Below are positions 16,734 through 26,229 of a stretch of 64,000 bases of DNA, one piece after another (the first letter of the stretch is position 1; each line of letters begins with the position of its first letter). The position numbers and the translations under genes are program-made. The notes under the pieces are model-generated. The model did not search any database. It was not told the origin of the DNA and saw only the letters and a list, made by a program, of their open reading frames with translations. The stretch is from Mycobacterium sp. 1100029.7 (GTDB lineage: Bacteria; Actinomycetota; Actinomycetes; Mycobacteriales; Mycobacteriaceae), in assembly GCF_001665235.1 (NCBI RefSeq), contig NZ_LZSC01000005.1:1-64000 (forward strand), given 5' to 3'.

Positions 16734-17560
16734 ACGACGCAAGCTTGAAAATGCTGTTTCCCGCTCTCTTTCCCGGTAAACAACTTCCTTCTGACGTCGA
16801 CGGCGCTCAATCGCCGATCCAGCCAGCTTCACTCGATATGTCGGTCGGCGAGGTTTACGTGCCGGATGCCAAAACTGGAGAGCAAGGAGCAGTCGGGTCT
16901 CCGCACACTGCGCCTTACACACTAAAACCCGGACACACCGCCGTGGTCACGACGCTCGAAGTCTTATCGGTTCCGCCTACTCATGGGGCCATCGGATTCC
17001 CACCAACGACGATCTCCAACAACGGCATCTTGATGACAAACCCAGGCCACGTTGATCCGGGCTACGCAGGTCCGCTGACCTTCACGGTCATCAACATGGG
17101 GCGGGAGCCTTTCGAGCTACGGGTCGGGGATCGCATCGTAACGATGCTTTTCTTCGAGCTCAATGGCGGTAGACCCGACAAGGACTACGCAGAGCGTCAT
17201 CCGACTTCCAGGTCAGCGCCACAGCAGCCCGTCACTCAGGAACGGATGAACCGCTTGGCTCCCGATATGCTTGATGTGGATCGTCGAGTTAAGGAGATCT
17301 CCAACAGCGCCGAGGCGGAGACGCGGCGGCTGTCGATCAAGGTCCCTCTAGTGCTAGCCATCGTGGTAGGCGCAGGTACTATCTTCGCGCCGCTGGTGAG
17401 CAATTTGGTAAGCCAGAATGCCGACTTGCAAAGGCGCATATCGGTTCTCGAAGACCGGAAGAATCAAGACCAAGTCCAGAATCGACTCGATCGCCTTGAG
17501 CAGCAGGTCAGTAAAATCGCCACCCCACCGACATCGGGAGCACCAGGTGGAACTAGATAA
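16727..17560 (+). CDS. Membrane-anchored dUTPase/dCTP-deaminase-fold protein lacking catalytic residues
   Basis: 277 residues with GGAGG before the ATG. Residues 1-150 match the dCTP deaminase/dUTPase fold: QPASLD (32-37), GHVDPGYAG (107-115), and a closing strand RVGDRIVTMLFFEL. However, the family's RSS...R segment is PPTTISNNG here (92-100), and the catalytic Glu (LTLELSN in Dcd) is replaced in LTFTVIN (117-123). A charged linker, one membrane helix (about 205-226) and a coiled coil (228-264) follow. The likely role is binding or sensing a pyrimidine nucleotide at the membrane rather than turning it over. It overlaps the ThyX gene by 14 bp. Confidence 0.75.
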   Translation: MLNDASLKMLFPALFPGKQLPSDVDGAQSPIQPASLDMSVGEVYVPDAKTGEQGAVGSPHTAPYTLKPGHTAVVTTLEVLSVPPTHGAIGFPPTTISNNGILMTNPGHVDPGYAGPLTFTVINMGREPFELRVGDRIVTMLFFELNGGRPDKDYAERHPTSRSAPQQPVTQERMNRLAPDMLDVDRRVKEISNSAEAETRRLSIKVPLVLAIVVGAGTIFAPLVSNLVSQNADLQRRISVLEDRKNQDQVQNRLDRLEQQVSKIATPPTSGAPGGTR

Positions 17561-18350
17561 CGAAGAGCGTTTCTTGAATGGACTGATAGCCCCAACAATC
17601 TTTGTGATCGCACGTCCGACCGTTGACTGGAGCGCCGTTGAAGCGTTCGAGAAGCAGGAAGCGATGTGGCGCAGAGCATCAGACGTAACCGACGCGGACA
17701 ACCTGGTCGAGCTTGCGGGCCGCGTTTGCTACCTGTCCTTCGGCACCCGCCAATCACCAAGGACGAATGCTGAGTACGTCGCAAACCTTATAAATCGTGG
17801 ACACGAAAGCGTCCTTGAGCACGCCTCATGGACTCTGATCCTGACTGGCGTGACGCGGGCGTTTACGCACCAACTCGTTCGACACCGGGTCGGCTTCTCT
17901 TACAGTCAGCTGAGTCAGCAGTACCATACGGAGGAGGATGCTCGCTTCATTGAGCCGTCCTCGATTGCTCGTGACACCGAAAGACGACGGCAGTGGCGCG
18001 ATGCGGTTGTCCAGGCACACAAGACGTACCTCGCCTTTATCGCCGACGAGCACGCTAACCGTTCAGCGTTTGAAAACCTCACGGAGCGAGAGTTCCAACG
18101 GGCCAGCCGGTCGGCCGCGCGAACTCTTCTACCCGCTGCAATAGAGACCAAAATTGTCGTCTCCGCAAACGCTCGTGCAATCCGGCACTTCCTGTCGGAG
18201 CGTGGTGCGATAGAAGGCGATGAGGAGATGCGGGTGGTATCGGGTCGGCTGCTTGAGCATATTCGAGCTGATGCACCGGCTCTGTTTGCCGATTTCAGAA
18301 TCGAAACGATGGCGGATGGGTCACCAATAGTGCGTCAAAAAGGCCGTTAG
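17547..18350 (+). CDS. thyX: FAD-dependent thymidylate synthase ThyX homologue
   Basis: 267 residues. The GTG at 17547 is chosen because GGAG lies 6 bases upstream and homology begins just after. The signature is RHRVGFSYSQLSQQY (112-126), one residue longer than the M. tuberculosis RHRHFSYSQLSQR and with Gln in place of the last Arg. Other ThyX features are present: HESVLEH (86-92), RTLLPAA (192-198), SANARAIRHFL and EMRVV. ThyX makes dTMP from dUMP using methylene-tetrahydrofolate and FAD. The chromosome should have its own copy, so this island copy is either a spare for replication or part of a nucleotide-based defence with the overlapping dUTPase-fold protein. Confidence 0.85.
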   Translation: MELDNEERFLNGLIAPTIFVIARPTVDWSAVEAFEKQEAMWRRASDVTDADNLVELAGRVCYLSFGTRQSPRTNAEYVANLINRGHESVLEHASWTLILTGVTRAFTHQLVRHRVGFSYSQLSQQYHTEEDARFIEPSSIARDTERRRQWRDAVVQAHKTYLAFIADEHANRSAFENLTEREFQRASRSAARTLLPAAIETKIVVSANARAIRHFLSERGAIEGDEEMRVVSGRLLEHIRADAPALFADFRIETMADGSPIVRQKGR

Positions 18351-18594
18351 CATCGCGACGGAGTCATGGCGAACATGGAGCGTGAGCACGGCGCTCCAAC
18401 GACCTATAAAACCCGTCAACGGGTCTTGTCGGCGGACGGCCGACGGTTGTCTGGTGGGTGATGGCGAGGTAGCGCATAACTACCTCAAGAGTCTTCGGTA
18501 TGCGCTGAATGGGTGATGTCGTTCGGTTACACGACCACCGGCCCCTGATCGGATCGAACCTATTGTGCAGCAGCGACCCTTCGACGAGCAGGAC

Positions 18595-19792
18595 TCAGAC
18601 TTCTGCTTCGGGAGGGAACGAGGTATCGAGCCATGACTTCACCGCCCCCACGTCCCCGTATCCGTTGCCCCGCAAGGAATTTACGACGTCGCGACCACAG
18701 ACGAGCGCGATGGGGTGGCCGTCGGCGCGCACTTCGTCGTACACCTGCGAGTTGAAATACGAAAGCGTGACGAAGACCCCCGAAGTTGCGATGCCGCAAG
18801 CGCGAGATCAACCTGCTGACCTCTCGCACGCCAACAGAGTTCGTCTCGGCATAGCACTTCGCTTCGAGCGCAAAGTCGATCTTGACCGGGTCCGCCACTG
18901 GGCCGAGTTGGTACTCTCCGACTGCGTCGCGACCTCCGTCGCGACTCGGGCGGGTGACGTCACACGCGCCCGTTGCGGGTGCAATCAGTCGCCAGATGGC
19001 GACCGCGCATTTCTCGAACTCGTTCGGTCGTGCCTGGAAGTGCCTGTGGATGGCTTGCAGGATCGCCCGCCCGACCGAGTCTGCCGGAAGTTGGTCGGAC
19101 TTGGTGCGGATAATCGTCGTCGACGGGGCAGCAAGGACGTCATACGAGCGGCCATCGACCCATTCACGCCAGGCAGGTGGACAACCTGTCGCCTCGATTG
19201 GGGGCACACCGTTCACCACCGAATTGATCCAGACCCTCGGCACCGATTCGACATCGAGTACCGTGAATTTGGCTCGATAGTTTTGGAATCGGAGACCTTG
19301 CTTACTTCGCCATATTGCGTTGAGGTCGTCGTCAGCGCCCATCGTCTTTGCACCCGGGGCCAGCAGACCACGAAATCGGACTGCGCGACCTGGCACCGCC
19401 TTTTCAAACAATAGGAAGGGCGCAATCCCTCCCCGATCGGAAGGGGTTCCGTGTGCGGCCTCAAAGCTGTTCCGCAGCAAGATGTTTCCATTCTTGGGAG
19501 TGTCGTGCAGGTCTCGTCCGGGTTCCCGGTTGTCCCCGTAGTAGGTGAAGATGCCTGTCTGGGCGTCTAGCCGATCGGGCCAGTCGACCTCGACGCCGCT
19601 TGTGTATAGGACGACAAGCTGTACAGCCTTTCGCGACGGTGAACCCTTGTAGCGGAATCCACCCTGGTTTCCGACGGGCAGCAGTCGTGCGAGTGGATCG
19701 TCACCGGCGTTGCCCTTCGTACCGCCGAGGTAGATGGTTTCGATCGTGAGATCGGCGTCCTGCAGCTCGTCATAGCCAATAGTCCTAGGCAT
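18595..19792 (-). pseudogene. AspBHI-like modification-dependent endonuclease, frameshifted
   Basis: The N-terminal half matches the AspBHI/RlaI type (GGFRYKGSPSRKAVQLVVLYTSG, a base-flipping SRA-like module), and a Mrr-type nuclease follows with SRDGGRDA and LEAKCY (D...E-x-K). After RNFG the frame is lost at a run of five C (18777-18781, G on the coding strand). Removing one base restores the typical ending (VTLSYFNSQVYDEVRADGH, then IALVCGRDVV) and a stop at 18595-18597, giving about 398 residues. As read, the protein instead runs on with an Arg-rich nonsense tail to 18560. Such enzymes cut modified DNA and need no methylase, which fits the absence of one. It is a pseudogene, a phase-variable gene, or a sequencing error. 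Confidence 0.8.
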
Positions 19793-20096
19793 GAATCGCA
19801 GGCTAATCCCTAATAGGTACCTAGCATCGGAACCCGCCCGTGTAACCGACGATCGCGCACACGTGTTGATGGCATCGTTGACCTCAACAGAGTGCGGCCT
19901 ATTGAATTGGCCACCTACTGTGTGTCACGACAACATCGTCACGCACAGTTTTGGGGCTCTGTGCATTTGTGGCCGTTACACCTACGCGGTAATCACCACG
20001 GAGGTAAATGGTTGGCGATCACCAGCGAGGTGAATGTCCGACACCCCGGGCAGAACGGATTAATCTGTGCGAGCGCTCGCGCTCTTGACGCCATGC
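19793..20096. other. Gap: nothing recognised
   Basis: A relatively A/T-rich 300-bp intergenic stretch upstream of the endonuclease gene. It presumably holds that gene's promoter. No gene, repeat or RNA was identified. Confidence 0.5.
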
Positions 20097-20645
20097 TCAG
20101 CCAGTCACCTTGATAAGCCACTTCCGGCCGATGGTGATGGTGCCGCCGTCTTCGCTGGTGATGATGTTGTCACCGTGCCAGCCCTCGGGTTGAGCGGTGA
20201 CGATCCCGTAGGCGGGCACAATCATGTCGTCGCGACCATCAAGCGTCCGATGCAGGAGGTCGCCGTTGTCATCACGTTCGGCCCACATCACTCGGTCTCC
20301 CACCTGGATTTCGAGTTCGAGGTAGGTGAACAGTGCGGCCTCAGTATCGGCGAGCAACAGGCCCGCCCCCACCTCGGAGGGCGTGGGGTCGCGCCCTATG
20401 TCTTCGCGAAAGACTCTGGTCGCGTTGGCTATACCCTCGATTATCTCCGGTGCTGCAGCCGGGCCGTAGATTTGCTCATCGATTTCCGCCGCAGTGGGAT
20501 GGCGGCGCAACTGTGTGTACATCCGGGCAATGAGGCGCTGTACGCCTTCCTCGATCATCGCTGCGGGGGGCTCGCCCCACAGCAATTCGGTGCTGTCGGT
20601 GTAGCTCTCAGCCAATTTGATACCGCCAAGGCTCCAATGGGTCAT
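20097..20645 (-). CDS. Hypothetical protein next to serine recombinase
   Basis: 182 residues from an ATG preceded by AAAGGAGAT, one of the best ribosome sites in the element. The N-terminal two thirds is helical and acidic. The last 60 residues are beta-rich (VGDRVMWAERDDNGDL, GGTITIGRKWLIKVTG), like a small SH3-type or nucleic-acid-binding domain. No known family was recognised. It lies about 110 bp downstream of the recombinase on the same strand. Confidence 0.65.
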   Translation of the reverse strand: MTHWSLGGIKLAESYTDSTELLWGEPPAAMIEEGVQRLIARMYTQLRRHPTAAEIDEQIYGPAAAPEIIEGIANATRVFREDIGRDPTPSEVGAGLLLADTEAALFTYLELEIQVGDRVMWAERDDNGDLLHRTLDGRDDMIVPAYGIVTAQPEGWHGDNIITSEDGGTITIGRKWLIKVTG

Positions 20646-20756
20646 CCAATATCTCCTTTCGTGACGGCAAGTATCGTGATCGCCGCTGGTTTGGCCACCT
20701 CGTCTGCGCGCCAAGGGCGGACGTCATTGGACCCAGTTCGCGTTGGCCTACGCCGA

Positions 20757-21380
20757 TCAGACGGCGTCGAAGTACCGATACAACGTCGCGCGACTAACGC
20801 CTAGGTACTTGGCGATATCCCGGGCCTTGTGGCCGTCGTCCTTCATCCGCCTGGCGGTGGCGATGTGCTCGGCATCGTCGACCTTCCGGGGTCGGCCGAA
20901 TTTGGTGCCGTTGGCACGAGATACCGCTCGCTTCAGGGCGGTTCGCTCTCTTATTAGTTCCCGCTCGTACTCGGCAAGGGAGCCAAGAACACCAATCATC
21001 ATGCGTCCGGCCGGAGTGGATGAGTCGATTCCGTCAGTGGTCGACACCAAGGTGACGCCTCGCTCGGTCAGATCCTTGACGGTCTGCAAAATGTGGATCA
21101 TGTTGCGTCCGAGCCGGTCTAGCTTCCAGACCACCACCGTGTCGCCGGGGCGGACATAGTCCAGCACGGCAGCAAGGCCGGGGCGGTCATCACGAACGCC
21201 GGACATGGTGTCGGAGAACACCTTGGTAACCCCGGCTGCCTTCAGTGCGGCGTCCTGCTGATCTAGGGTCTGAGCGACGGTGCTCACTCGCGTGTAGCCC
21301 ACACGGGCTCCACCCGTCGCTCCAAGTGACTCCGATGAACTGCCGTGTCCCACAATTACTTCAACACATTTTCGAGACAT
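20757..21380 (-). CDS. Serine recombinase (resolvase/invertase family)
   Basis: 207 residues. The catalytic Ser33 is in VGYTRVST, with downstream WKLDRLGRN and the GRMMIGVLGSLAEYERELIR helix. The C-terminus carries the HTH_7 DNA-binding domain (DIAKYLGVSRATLYRYF). This is the layout of Tn3-type resolvases and Hin-like invertases, not of large serine integrases or IS607. The protein has 26 extra N-terminal residues before the fold, so the true start may be downstream. The presumed crossover region is the repeat cluster just upstream of the gene. Confidence 0.9.
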   Translation of the reverse strand: MSRKCVEVIVGHGSSSESLGATGGARVGYTRVSTVAQTLDQQDAALKAAGVTKVFSDTMSGVRDDRPGLAAVLDYVRPGDTVVVWKLDRLGRNMIHILQTVKDLTERGVTLVSTTDGIDSSTPAGRMMIGVLGSLAEYERELIRERTALKRAVSRANGTKFGRPRKVDDAEHIATARRMKDDGHKARDIAKYLGVSRATLYRYFDAV

Positions 21381-21468
21381 TTATTTCTGAGACGAACAAT
21401 TGAGACAGGCTGACATCGAGAAACACCGGCATGGAATCACGCTCGGTGGACGTCTCGTATGTGGTCTC
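21374..21468. repeat. GAGAC/GTCTC repeat cluster (possible res site)
   Basis: GAGAC occurs at 21374, 21389 and 21402, and GTCTC at 21452 and 21464. The copies are about one helical turn apart and in opposite orientation in the two halves. The cluster starts inside the recombinase start codon region. Resolvases of this type bind paired 12-bp half sites upstream of their own gene, so this is a plausible res/operator region. Confidence 0.4.
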
Positions 21469-21747
21469 ATTCTAGACACGGTCCAGCACGTTGGAAACAC
21501 CGTCGCCGCTGGTCCACAGGTCGCGTCGGCTTCCGCCTGCAACCCCAGTGGATGAGCTACTCGACGAAAGCAACGGGCAATACGTTCCTTATAGCAGCAA
21601 GACATGGGACACGGGCTGTCGATGCCCGACGACACGTTCCTCATCGAGACTGCCAGGAAGGAACTCTTGTGACCTACATCAGGGACGAAGAATGGTGCCG
21701 CCCTGGTGTGATCCGATGCGGGGCTGTTGGTGTTCTACTTTGAACTG
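21469..21747. other. Gap between recombinase region and HEPN-like gene
   Basis: Nothing beyond a possible promoter region is visible. No supported gene on either strand. Confidence 0.45.
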
Positions 21748-22806
21748 ATGATCGTTGAGGCACCCAATGCGGGAGAGGACTCGTACAACTCCCTTGAATG
21801 GTGGTACGACCTCGACCAACCGTTTGTTGCACACTCCGAGCTACTCAGCGACCCACGCAGTTACGACACGCGACTGGTAGCGCCTGGAGTCACATACGAG
21901 GCGTCAGTTCTCTTGCCGAGGCTGCCGGTCGAGGACTACCGCATAGCGAGCTACCTCGCCCCTCCCCATGGGTGGTCCGCCACTTCCGCGGAAACGAGCG
22001 AAGAGTGGGGTATCGACTACAAGGACCCGGCGATGGGCGTTGTCGGCGTCGTCGTGAAGCGTCTCGCGTTCGTCGCCACTCTTCCCCCAGAAGACACTGT
22101 GCCTGCTCATCTCCGATCCGAGTGGGGCCTGGACATCTTTGGAATCGACGTCCGAAATGAGATCGACGCATGGTGGGACAGAGTCAGAACGTGGCTGGAA
22201 ATCTCGACCGGACAAGGACTTGCTCAAGTAGGTGCCAAGCAACAGACCTGGAACTCCGACTCCCGAACGCGGATATGGCTCGCTTCGTCCGGCGTGAAAC
22301 GCGAGGAGTGGAAGGGCGGAGGCACCGAAATCACCTGCCCCCAGATAGTTCACGGCGTTAATGCGGACGTCTTTGAGGCATGCGCGGCCCTATCCGAGGT
22401 CGAACCGCCGCTCGCCTGGACTCTGCTCCGGGATGCTCGCGCGCTTCAAGGCGTCGGCCAGTACCGGCGAGCGGTGATTGATGCCGCGACAGCGGCAGAG
22501 CTGGCAGTCGGTGAACTACTTGACGATCGGCTCAAGAACGTCGAGAAGGTCGTTCGGGAGGCGCTGCTGGAAAGTAAACCGATGTTGGGATCAAGGACCG
22601 CTCTTCTGGAGAAGCTCGGCCAAGGGTTGCCGAAGAGTTTCACCGATCGCCTGGTCAACAAGCGCAATAAGGCTGTCCACAGAGGCGTGGACCCGACCTT
22701 GGATGAGTGCGAATCGGCGATTCGGGAGGCTGTGAATCTGGTCGAGCGAGTGTTCCCACTTCCCGCGCCACCAGGGGCGGTCAGCTCACTGGTGTGCCGA
22801 TGGTAG
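21748..22806 (+). CDS. Hypothetical protein with HEPN-like C-terminus
   Basis: 352 residues. The N-terminal 210 residues have no recognised motif (Trp-rich: EWWYDLDQPF). The C-terminal 130 residues are helical (RAVIDAATAAELAVGELL) and include the R-x4-H motif RNKAVH near residues 306-311, typical of HEPN domains. It could be an RNase toxin or a nucleic-acid-binding helper. An upstream TTG at 21727 is an alternative start. It stands alone, with the divergent recombinase to its left. Confidence 0.6.
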   Translation: MIVEAPNAGEDSYNSLEWWYDLDQPFVAHSELLSDPRSYDTRLVAPGVTYEASVLLPRLPVEDYRIASYLAPPHGWSATSAETSEEWGIDYKDPAMGVVGVVVKRLAFVATLPPEDTVPAHLRSEWGLDIFGIDVRNEIDAWWDRVRTWLEISTGQGLAQVGAKQQTWNSDSRTRIWLASSGVKREEWKGGGTEITCPQIVHGVNADVFEACAALSEVEPPLAWTLLRDARALQGVGQYRRAVIDAATAAELAVGELLDDRLKNVEKVVREALLESKPMLGSRTALLEKLGQGLPKSFTDRLVNKRNKAVHRGVDPTLDECESAIREAVNLVERVFPLPAPPGAVSSLVCRW

Positions 22807-23027
22807 GTCGGCCCCTTAATCGGGTCGCGCCCGTCCAACTGGGCCAGAGCCCAGATAGAGGGTGGTGGCTAGGCTGACAATTGCTTTGTATCGAAGGATG
22901 CCCATGAAACCGCTGCAGTCGGACAAGTGTCACTTGCTCAAACGGCAGCGTCTCCAAGCCCATTGGCGATCCACGCGCTCTCTCGGAACCAAGGCCAAGC
23001 GCTCGGGCTGCGCGGAAGATTGACTCG
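22807..23027. other. Gap between convergent genes
   Basis: About 220 bp between the HEPN-like gene and the kinase stop. No gene or clear hairpin was found. Confidence 0.45.
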
Positions 23028-24614
23028 TCAGTAGCAGACCAGGTTGCCTAGGAATCCTTCGCCGGTTACCTCGGGCGATGTTGTGAATCGGATGGCCGGT
23101 CGCCCGAGATACGTTGCATCAGTGGATATTTCGCTAACACTTGGTGAGCTGACCGGGAACGAGACGATCATTTCGCTGTAGAACAAGACATCAGTCGGGC
23201 AGCCGGAGTTGTAGCCAGCCGGACGTGGGTTGAATGCCGATACGTTAGCTGCGTATTGGACACGATGCCCTTCAGCGCAACTGGGTTCGCAGACTTGATA
23301 ACTGAAGATGCCGGTTCCTTGTGCACCGGACGAACCCCAGGAACTCCATGACATGGCTTCAAGCCGTCGAGAGCCGTCGGCGCAGGTTTGGAATGTAAAT
23401 TTCGTGGGCCGTTCTGTCAGCCGATCTTCATTGAAGTAGCATCCCGGTACTGCGTAACGATACGCATCAACGCCTGCGGTTGTCGTCGGCCGGGGAACGG
23501 CGGAAGTCGACGGCAGTAAAGCTGGCGGCGGTGCAGCCTGCATTGATGTAACCGGTATCGACGAAGACGAGGTTCTGGTTGTATCGCCGATTGAGGGCTT
23601 ACCTGGACTCCATGGATGCCAGACCGAGACGCCGAGCACACCTATGAGGACCGCTCCGACGGCGGCGGCGACCGGCCACAGGCGGGACAACCGATTGATG
23701 GTGCCCCTTCGGGATCGCTTTGTTACGTGGGCGGGTCGCGTTGGTGCCGAGGCGGAGGTTCCCCCAGACACTGAACCAACCTCCTCGCTCAAAGCACTTG
23801 CAAAATCAGAGCAACGCTGAAATCGGTCATTGGGATCTTTGGCCAGAGCAACGGCAAGAATCTGGTCGAGCTGGGCTAGCTCTGGTCGCGTCTCCGACAG
23901 CGGAGGCGGTGGGTAGTTGATATGGCGATTGCTTACGACGTTTGGATTTGAATGAGGGAAGAGAAAGGAACCGGTCAAGAGGTGATAGGCGGTTGCCGCG
24001 AGCGAGTATTGATCCGTTCGACCATCAACGTCCTCACCTAGCAACTGCTCGGGTGCGGAATACGCCACCGTACCCACGGCCATGTTCGTCACGGTAAGCC
24101 CGCTGATTTCATTGACGTTGCGCGCTATCCCGAAGTCAGTCAACAGGATTCGCTGTTCACAATCGTCATCGACACGGGTCAACATGATGTTGGAAGGCTT
24201 GACATCTCGGTGTAGAAGGCCTTGTTTATGTGCGTAGTCGAGGGCACTGGCGACCGCCGTCACGATGCGGGCCGCCTGCTCAACCGGCATTCCTGCTGGA
24301 TACCGATCGGCGAGAAGCCGCGCTCCGTCGAAGCCGTCTACATAATCCATCGAGATCCACAGCTGGCCGCCTTCCTCGCCACGGTCGTGCACACCGACAA
24401 TGTGCGGATGCCAGAGAGTCGAGGCGAGATCAGCTTCCCGGTTGAACCGGGCGCGGTACTCAGAGTCGGCTGACCAATCTCGGGGAAGAAGCTTCAATGC
24501 GTCATGTCGGGGAAGCCTCGGATGCTGAGCAAGGTAGACCTCGCCCATCCCCCCGGACCCCAGCATCCGAATGATCCTGTAACCAGCGAATGTCTGGCCG
24601 CTAGCTAATGGCAT
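23028..24614 (-). CDS. Membrane Ser/Thr protein kinase with external domain
   Basis: 528 residues from the ATG at 24612-24614. The Hanks-type kinase domain has a Gly loop ([12 protein letters not shown]), catalytic [11 protein letters not shown] in LTDFGIAR and an APE-equivalent APEQ. A juxtamembrane basic stretch, one membrane helix ([19 protein letters not shown]) and a Thr/Ser/Pro linker follow. The approximately 150-residue extracellular domain has four or more Cys. The layout is that of mycobacterial Pkn receptors, with an external domain I do not recognise. It lies about 155 bp downstream of a second kinase. Confidence 0.88.
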   Translation of the reverse strand: MPLASGQTFAGYRIIRMLGSGGMGEVYLAQHPRLPRHDALKLLPRDWSADSEYRARFNREADLASTLWHPHIVGVHDRGEEGGQLWISMDYVDGFDGARLLADRYPAGMPVEQAARIVTAVASALDYAHKQGLLHRDVKPSNIMLTRVDDDCEQRILLTDFGIARNVNEISGLTVTNMAVGTVAYSAPEQLLGEDVDGRTDQYSLAATAYHLLTGSFLFPHSNPNVVSNRHINYPPPPLSETRPELAQLDQILAVALAKDPNDRFQRCSDFASALSEEVGSVSGGTSASAPTRPAHVTKRSRRGTINRLSRLWPVAAAVGAVLIGVLGVSVWHPWSPGKPSIGDTTRTSSSSIPVTSMQAAPPPALLPSTSAVPRPTTTAGVDAYRYAVPGCYFNEDRLTERPTKFTFQTCADGSRRLEAMSWSSWGSSGAQGTGIFSYQVCEPSCAEGHRVQYAANVSAFNPRPAGYNSGCPTDVLFYSEMIVSFPVSSPSVSEISTDATYLGRPAIRFTTSPEVTGEGFLGNLVCY

Positions 24615-24770
24615 CTGGTCAGGTACCCGTGGTACTGGGATCGACCAGCGATAACCGGCGTGCCCACGCATCCCCCTGCAACTTCAGCCCTAATCCTGCA
24701 AGACACTAATCGCGACCCACTATTGGCGTGGCCGTTTCATCCCGTTGGATCGTGGGGCGCCGCTGCCTTC

Positions 24771-26033
24771 CTACGGGCGCAACATTGCGATAGCAACGAC
24801 GAGGAGCACGGCTAACGCAATGAGGACTACTAAAAAAAGTATTAACCCGGGGACCGACATGTCCGGGCGCTTGCTTCCTGGAAGAGCCGTTGGGAATTGA
24901 TCACCTGACGCAGCAGCGTTGGCGGGCGCGGAGGCCGCGACCAGCTCATCGCGCCGGAAAGCGTAGCTGCTTGGGTCACCGCGAAACTCGACAATTACAT
25001 CGAGGCCGTCTGCGTCGTCGTCGTCGCAGATCGCCTTGATCCTGCCGATCTGCCCGTAGTGATCATCACCGACCGCTACCACCTTCGCCCAGCTGCCCAC
25101 CAGTGGCAACAACGGCTGGGCATACCGTGAAGACGGCTTAGCGACGCGAACTGGTGCTGGGCTGGTAGGAGCCTCTTGGGTCGGTGGCTGGATCGGAGTT
25201 GGCTTGGGTCGGCCAATGGGGACTGTGATGGCGTCGCGTGCGGCGTCGGCCAGCTCGATGGTGTTGGCGTAGCGCTGGTTTGGGTCTTTGGCCATACCGG
25301 TCGCAATGACCTTGTCGACCTGCGGCGGCACATCGGGCTGGGTAGTCGAGGGTCGCGGCGGCGGGGTATTGACGTGGGCAAACATCAGCTGAGCAGTCGT
25401 CCTACCGGCAAACGGGGGCTGTCCGGTCAGGGCTTCATAGAAAACGCAGGCCAGCGAGTAGATGTCAGCACGGGCATCCTCTTCAAATTGGCTGTCGAGG
25501 CGTTCGGGTGCGATGTATTGAAAGGTGCCGATCGTATTGCCGGACTTGGTCATTCGCGTGTCGTCGGCAGCGCGTGCGATCCCGAAATCAATCAGGTAGG
25601 CGAAGTCATCGTCGTCGAGCAAGATGTTGGAAGGCTTTATATCGCGATGGATCAGACCGACCTTGTGTGCGGCATGCAAGGCCTTGGCGACCTGGTCGAT
25701 GATGCGCACGGCGCGCGCCGGTTCAAGCGGCCCCTCAGTCAGACAAGTGCCTAGGTCGCGGCCGTCAATCAACCGCATATCCACGTAGAGGCGGCTATCG
25801 ATTTCACCGTAGTGGTGGATGGGGATGACGTGTGGGCTGTTGAGCTGGGCGGCGGCTTCGGCTTCGCGTCGAAAGCGCCGCGCGAACTCATTGTCGTCAG
25901 CCAGATGCGCTGGCAACACCTTTATGGCCACGGTGCGCTTGGTCTCGGTGTCATACGCACGCCACACCTCACCCATACCCCCGCGACCCAGCATCTCGAT
26001 CAGGCGGTAGCGACCGAACGGCGTGCCATCCAC
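24771..26033 (-). CDS. Membrane Ser/Thr protein kinase with SH3-like insert
   Basis: 420 residues from a GTG with GGAGG 5 bases upstream. The kinase domain is complete: LGRGGMGEVWRA, AIKVL, HRDIKPSN, DFGIAR and APERL. Between kinase and membrane lies an unusual module (about residues 310-370: WAKVVAVGDDHYGQIGRIKA...DVIVEFRGD) with the look of a KOW/SH3 barrel. The protein ends in a C-terminal membrane anchor (LILFLVVLIALAVLLVVAIAM) with almost nothing outside. It could sense a cytosolic ligand through the insert. Both kinases are on the same strand and probably cotranscribed. Confidence 0.88.
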   Translation of the reverse strand: MDGTPFGRYRLIEMLGRGGMGEVWRAYDTETKRTVAIKVLPAHLADDNEFARRFRREAEAAAQLNSPHVIPIHHYGEIDSRLYVDMRLIDGRDLGTCLTEGPLEPARAVRIIDQVAKALHAAHKVGLIHRDIKPSNILLDDDDFAYLIDFGIARAADDTRMTKSGNTIGTFQYIAPERLDSQFEEDARADIYSLACVFYEALTGQPPFAGRTTAQLMFAHVNTPPPRPSTTQPDVPPQVDKVIATGMAKDPNQRYANTIELADAARDAITVPIGRPKPTPIQPPTQEAPTSPAPVRVAKPSSRYAQPLLPLVGSWAKVVAVGDDHYGQIGRIKAICDDDDADGLDVIVEFRGDPSSYAFRRDELVAASAPANAAASGDQFPTALPGSKRPDMSVPGLILFLVVLIALAVLLVVAIAMLRP

Positions 26034-26229
26034 CGTTTCCTCCCCTCGGCAGGTATTGACGAGCGTGACCCTAATCCGAAGTCACAACTTTCGAGGTTGA
26101 AGCAAGAATTCGATGCCGACATGCGCTCATGAGTCGTCTGAGTTGGGTAGCCTCTCCGGCGGTGATAGGGCTGCCTTCGGGCTGGTGTCCGATGAGAGTC
26201 GACTAAGTCCATTTGTTGGAGGTCATGAG

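Noticed and set aside
18399..18420. Hairpin after the ThyX gene as a terminator
   Set aside because: The ACCCGT/ACGGGT arms are perfect but only 2 bases separate them, too tight for a stable loop of full stem length, and there is no U-tract.
18509..19414. Plus-strand open frame opposite the endonuclease gene
   Set aside because: The minus strand carries the conserved AspBHI/Mrr motifs; the plus frame has none.
20757..21380. IS607-type transposase
   Set aside because: The DNA-binding domain is C-terminal (HTH_7), not the N-terminal MerR-type of IS607, and no TnpB gene is nearby.
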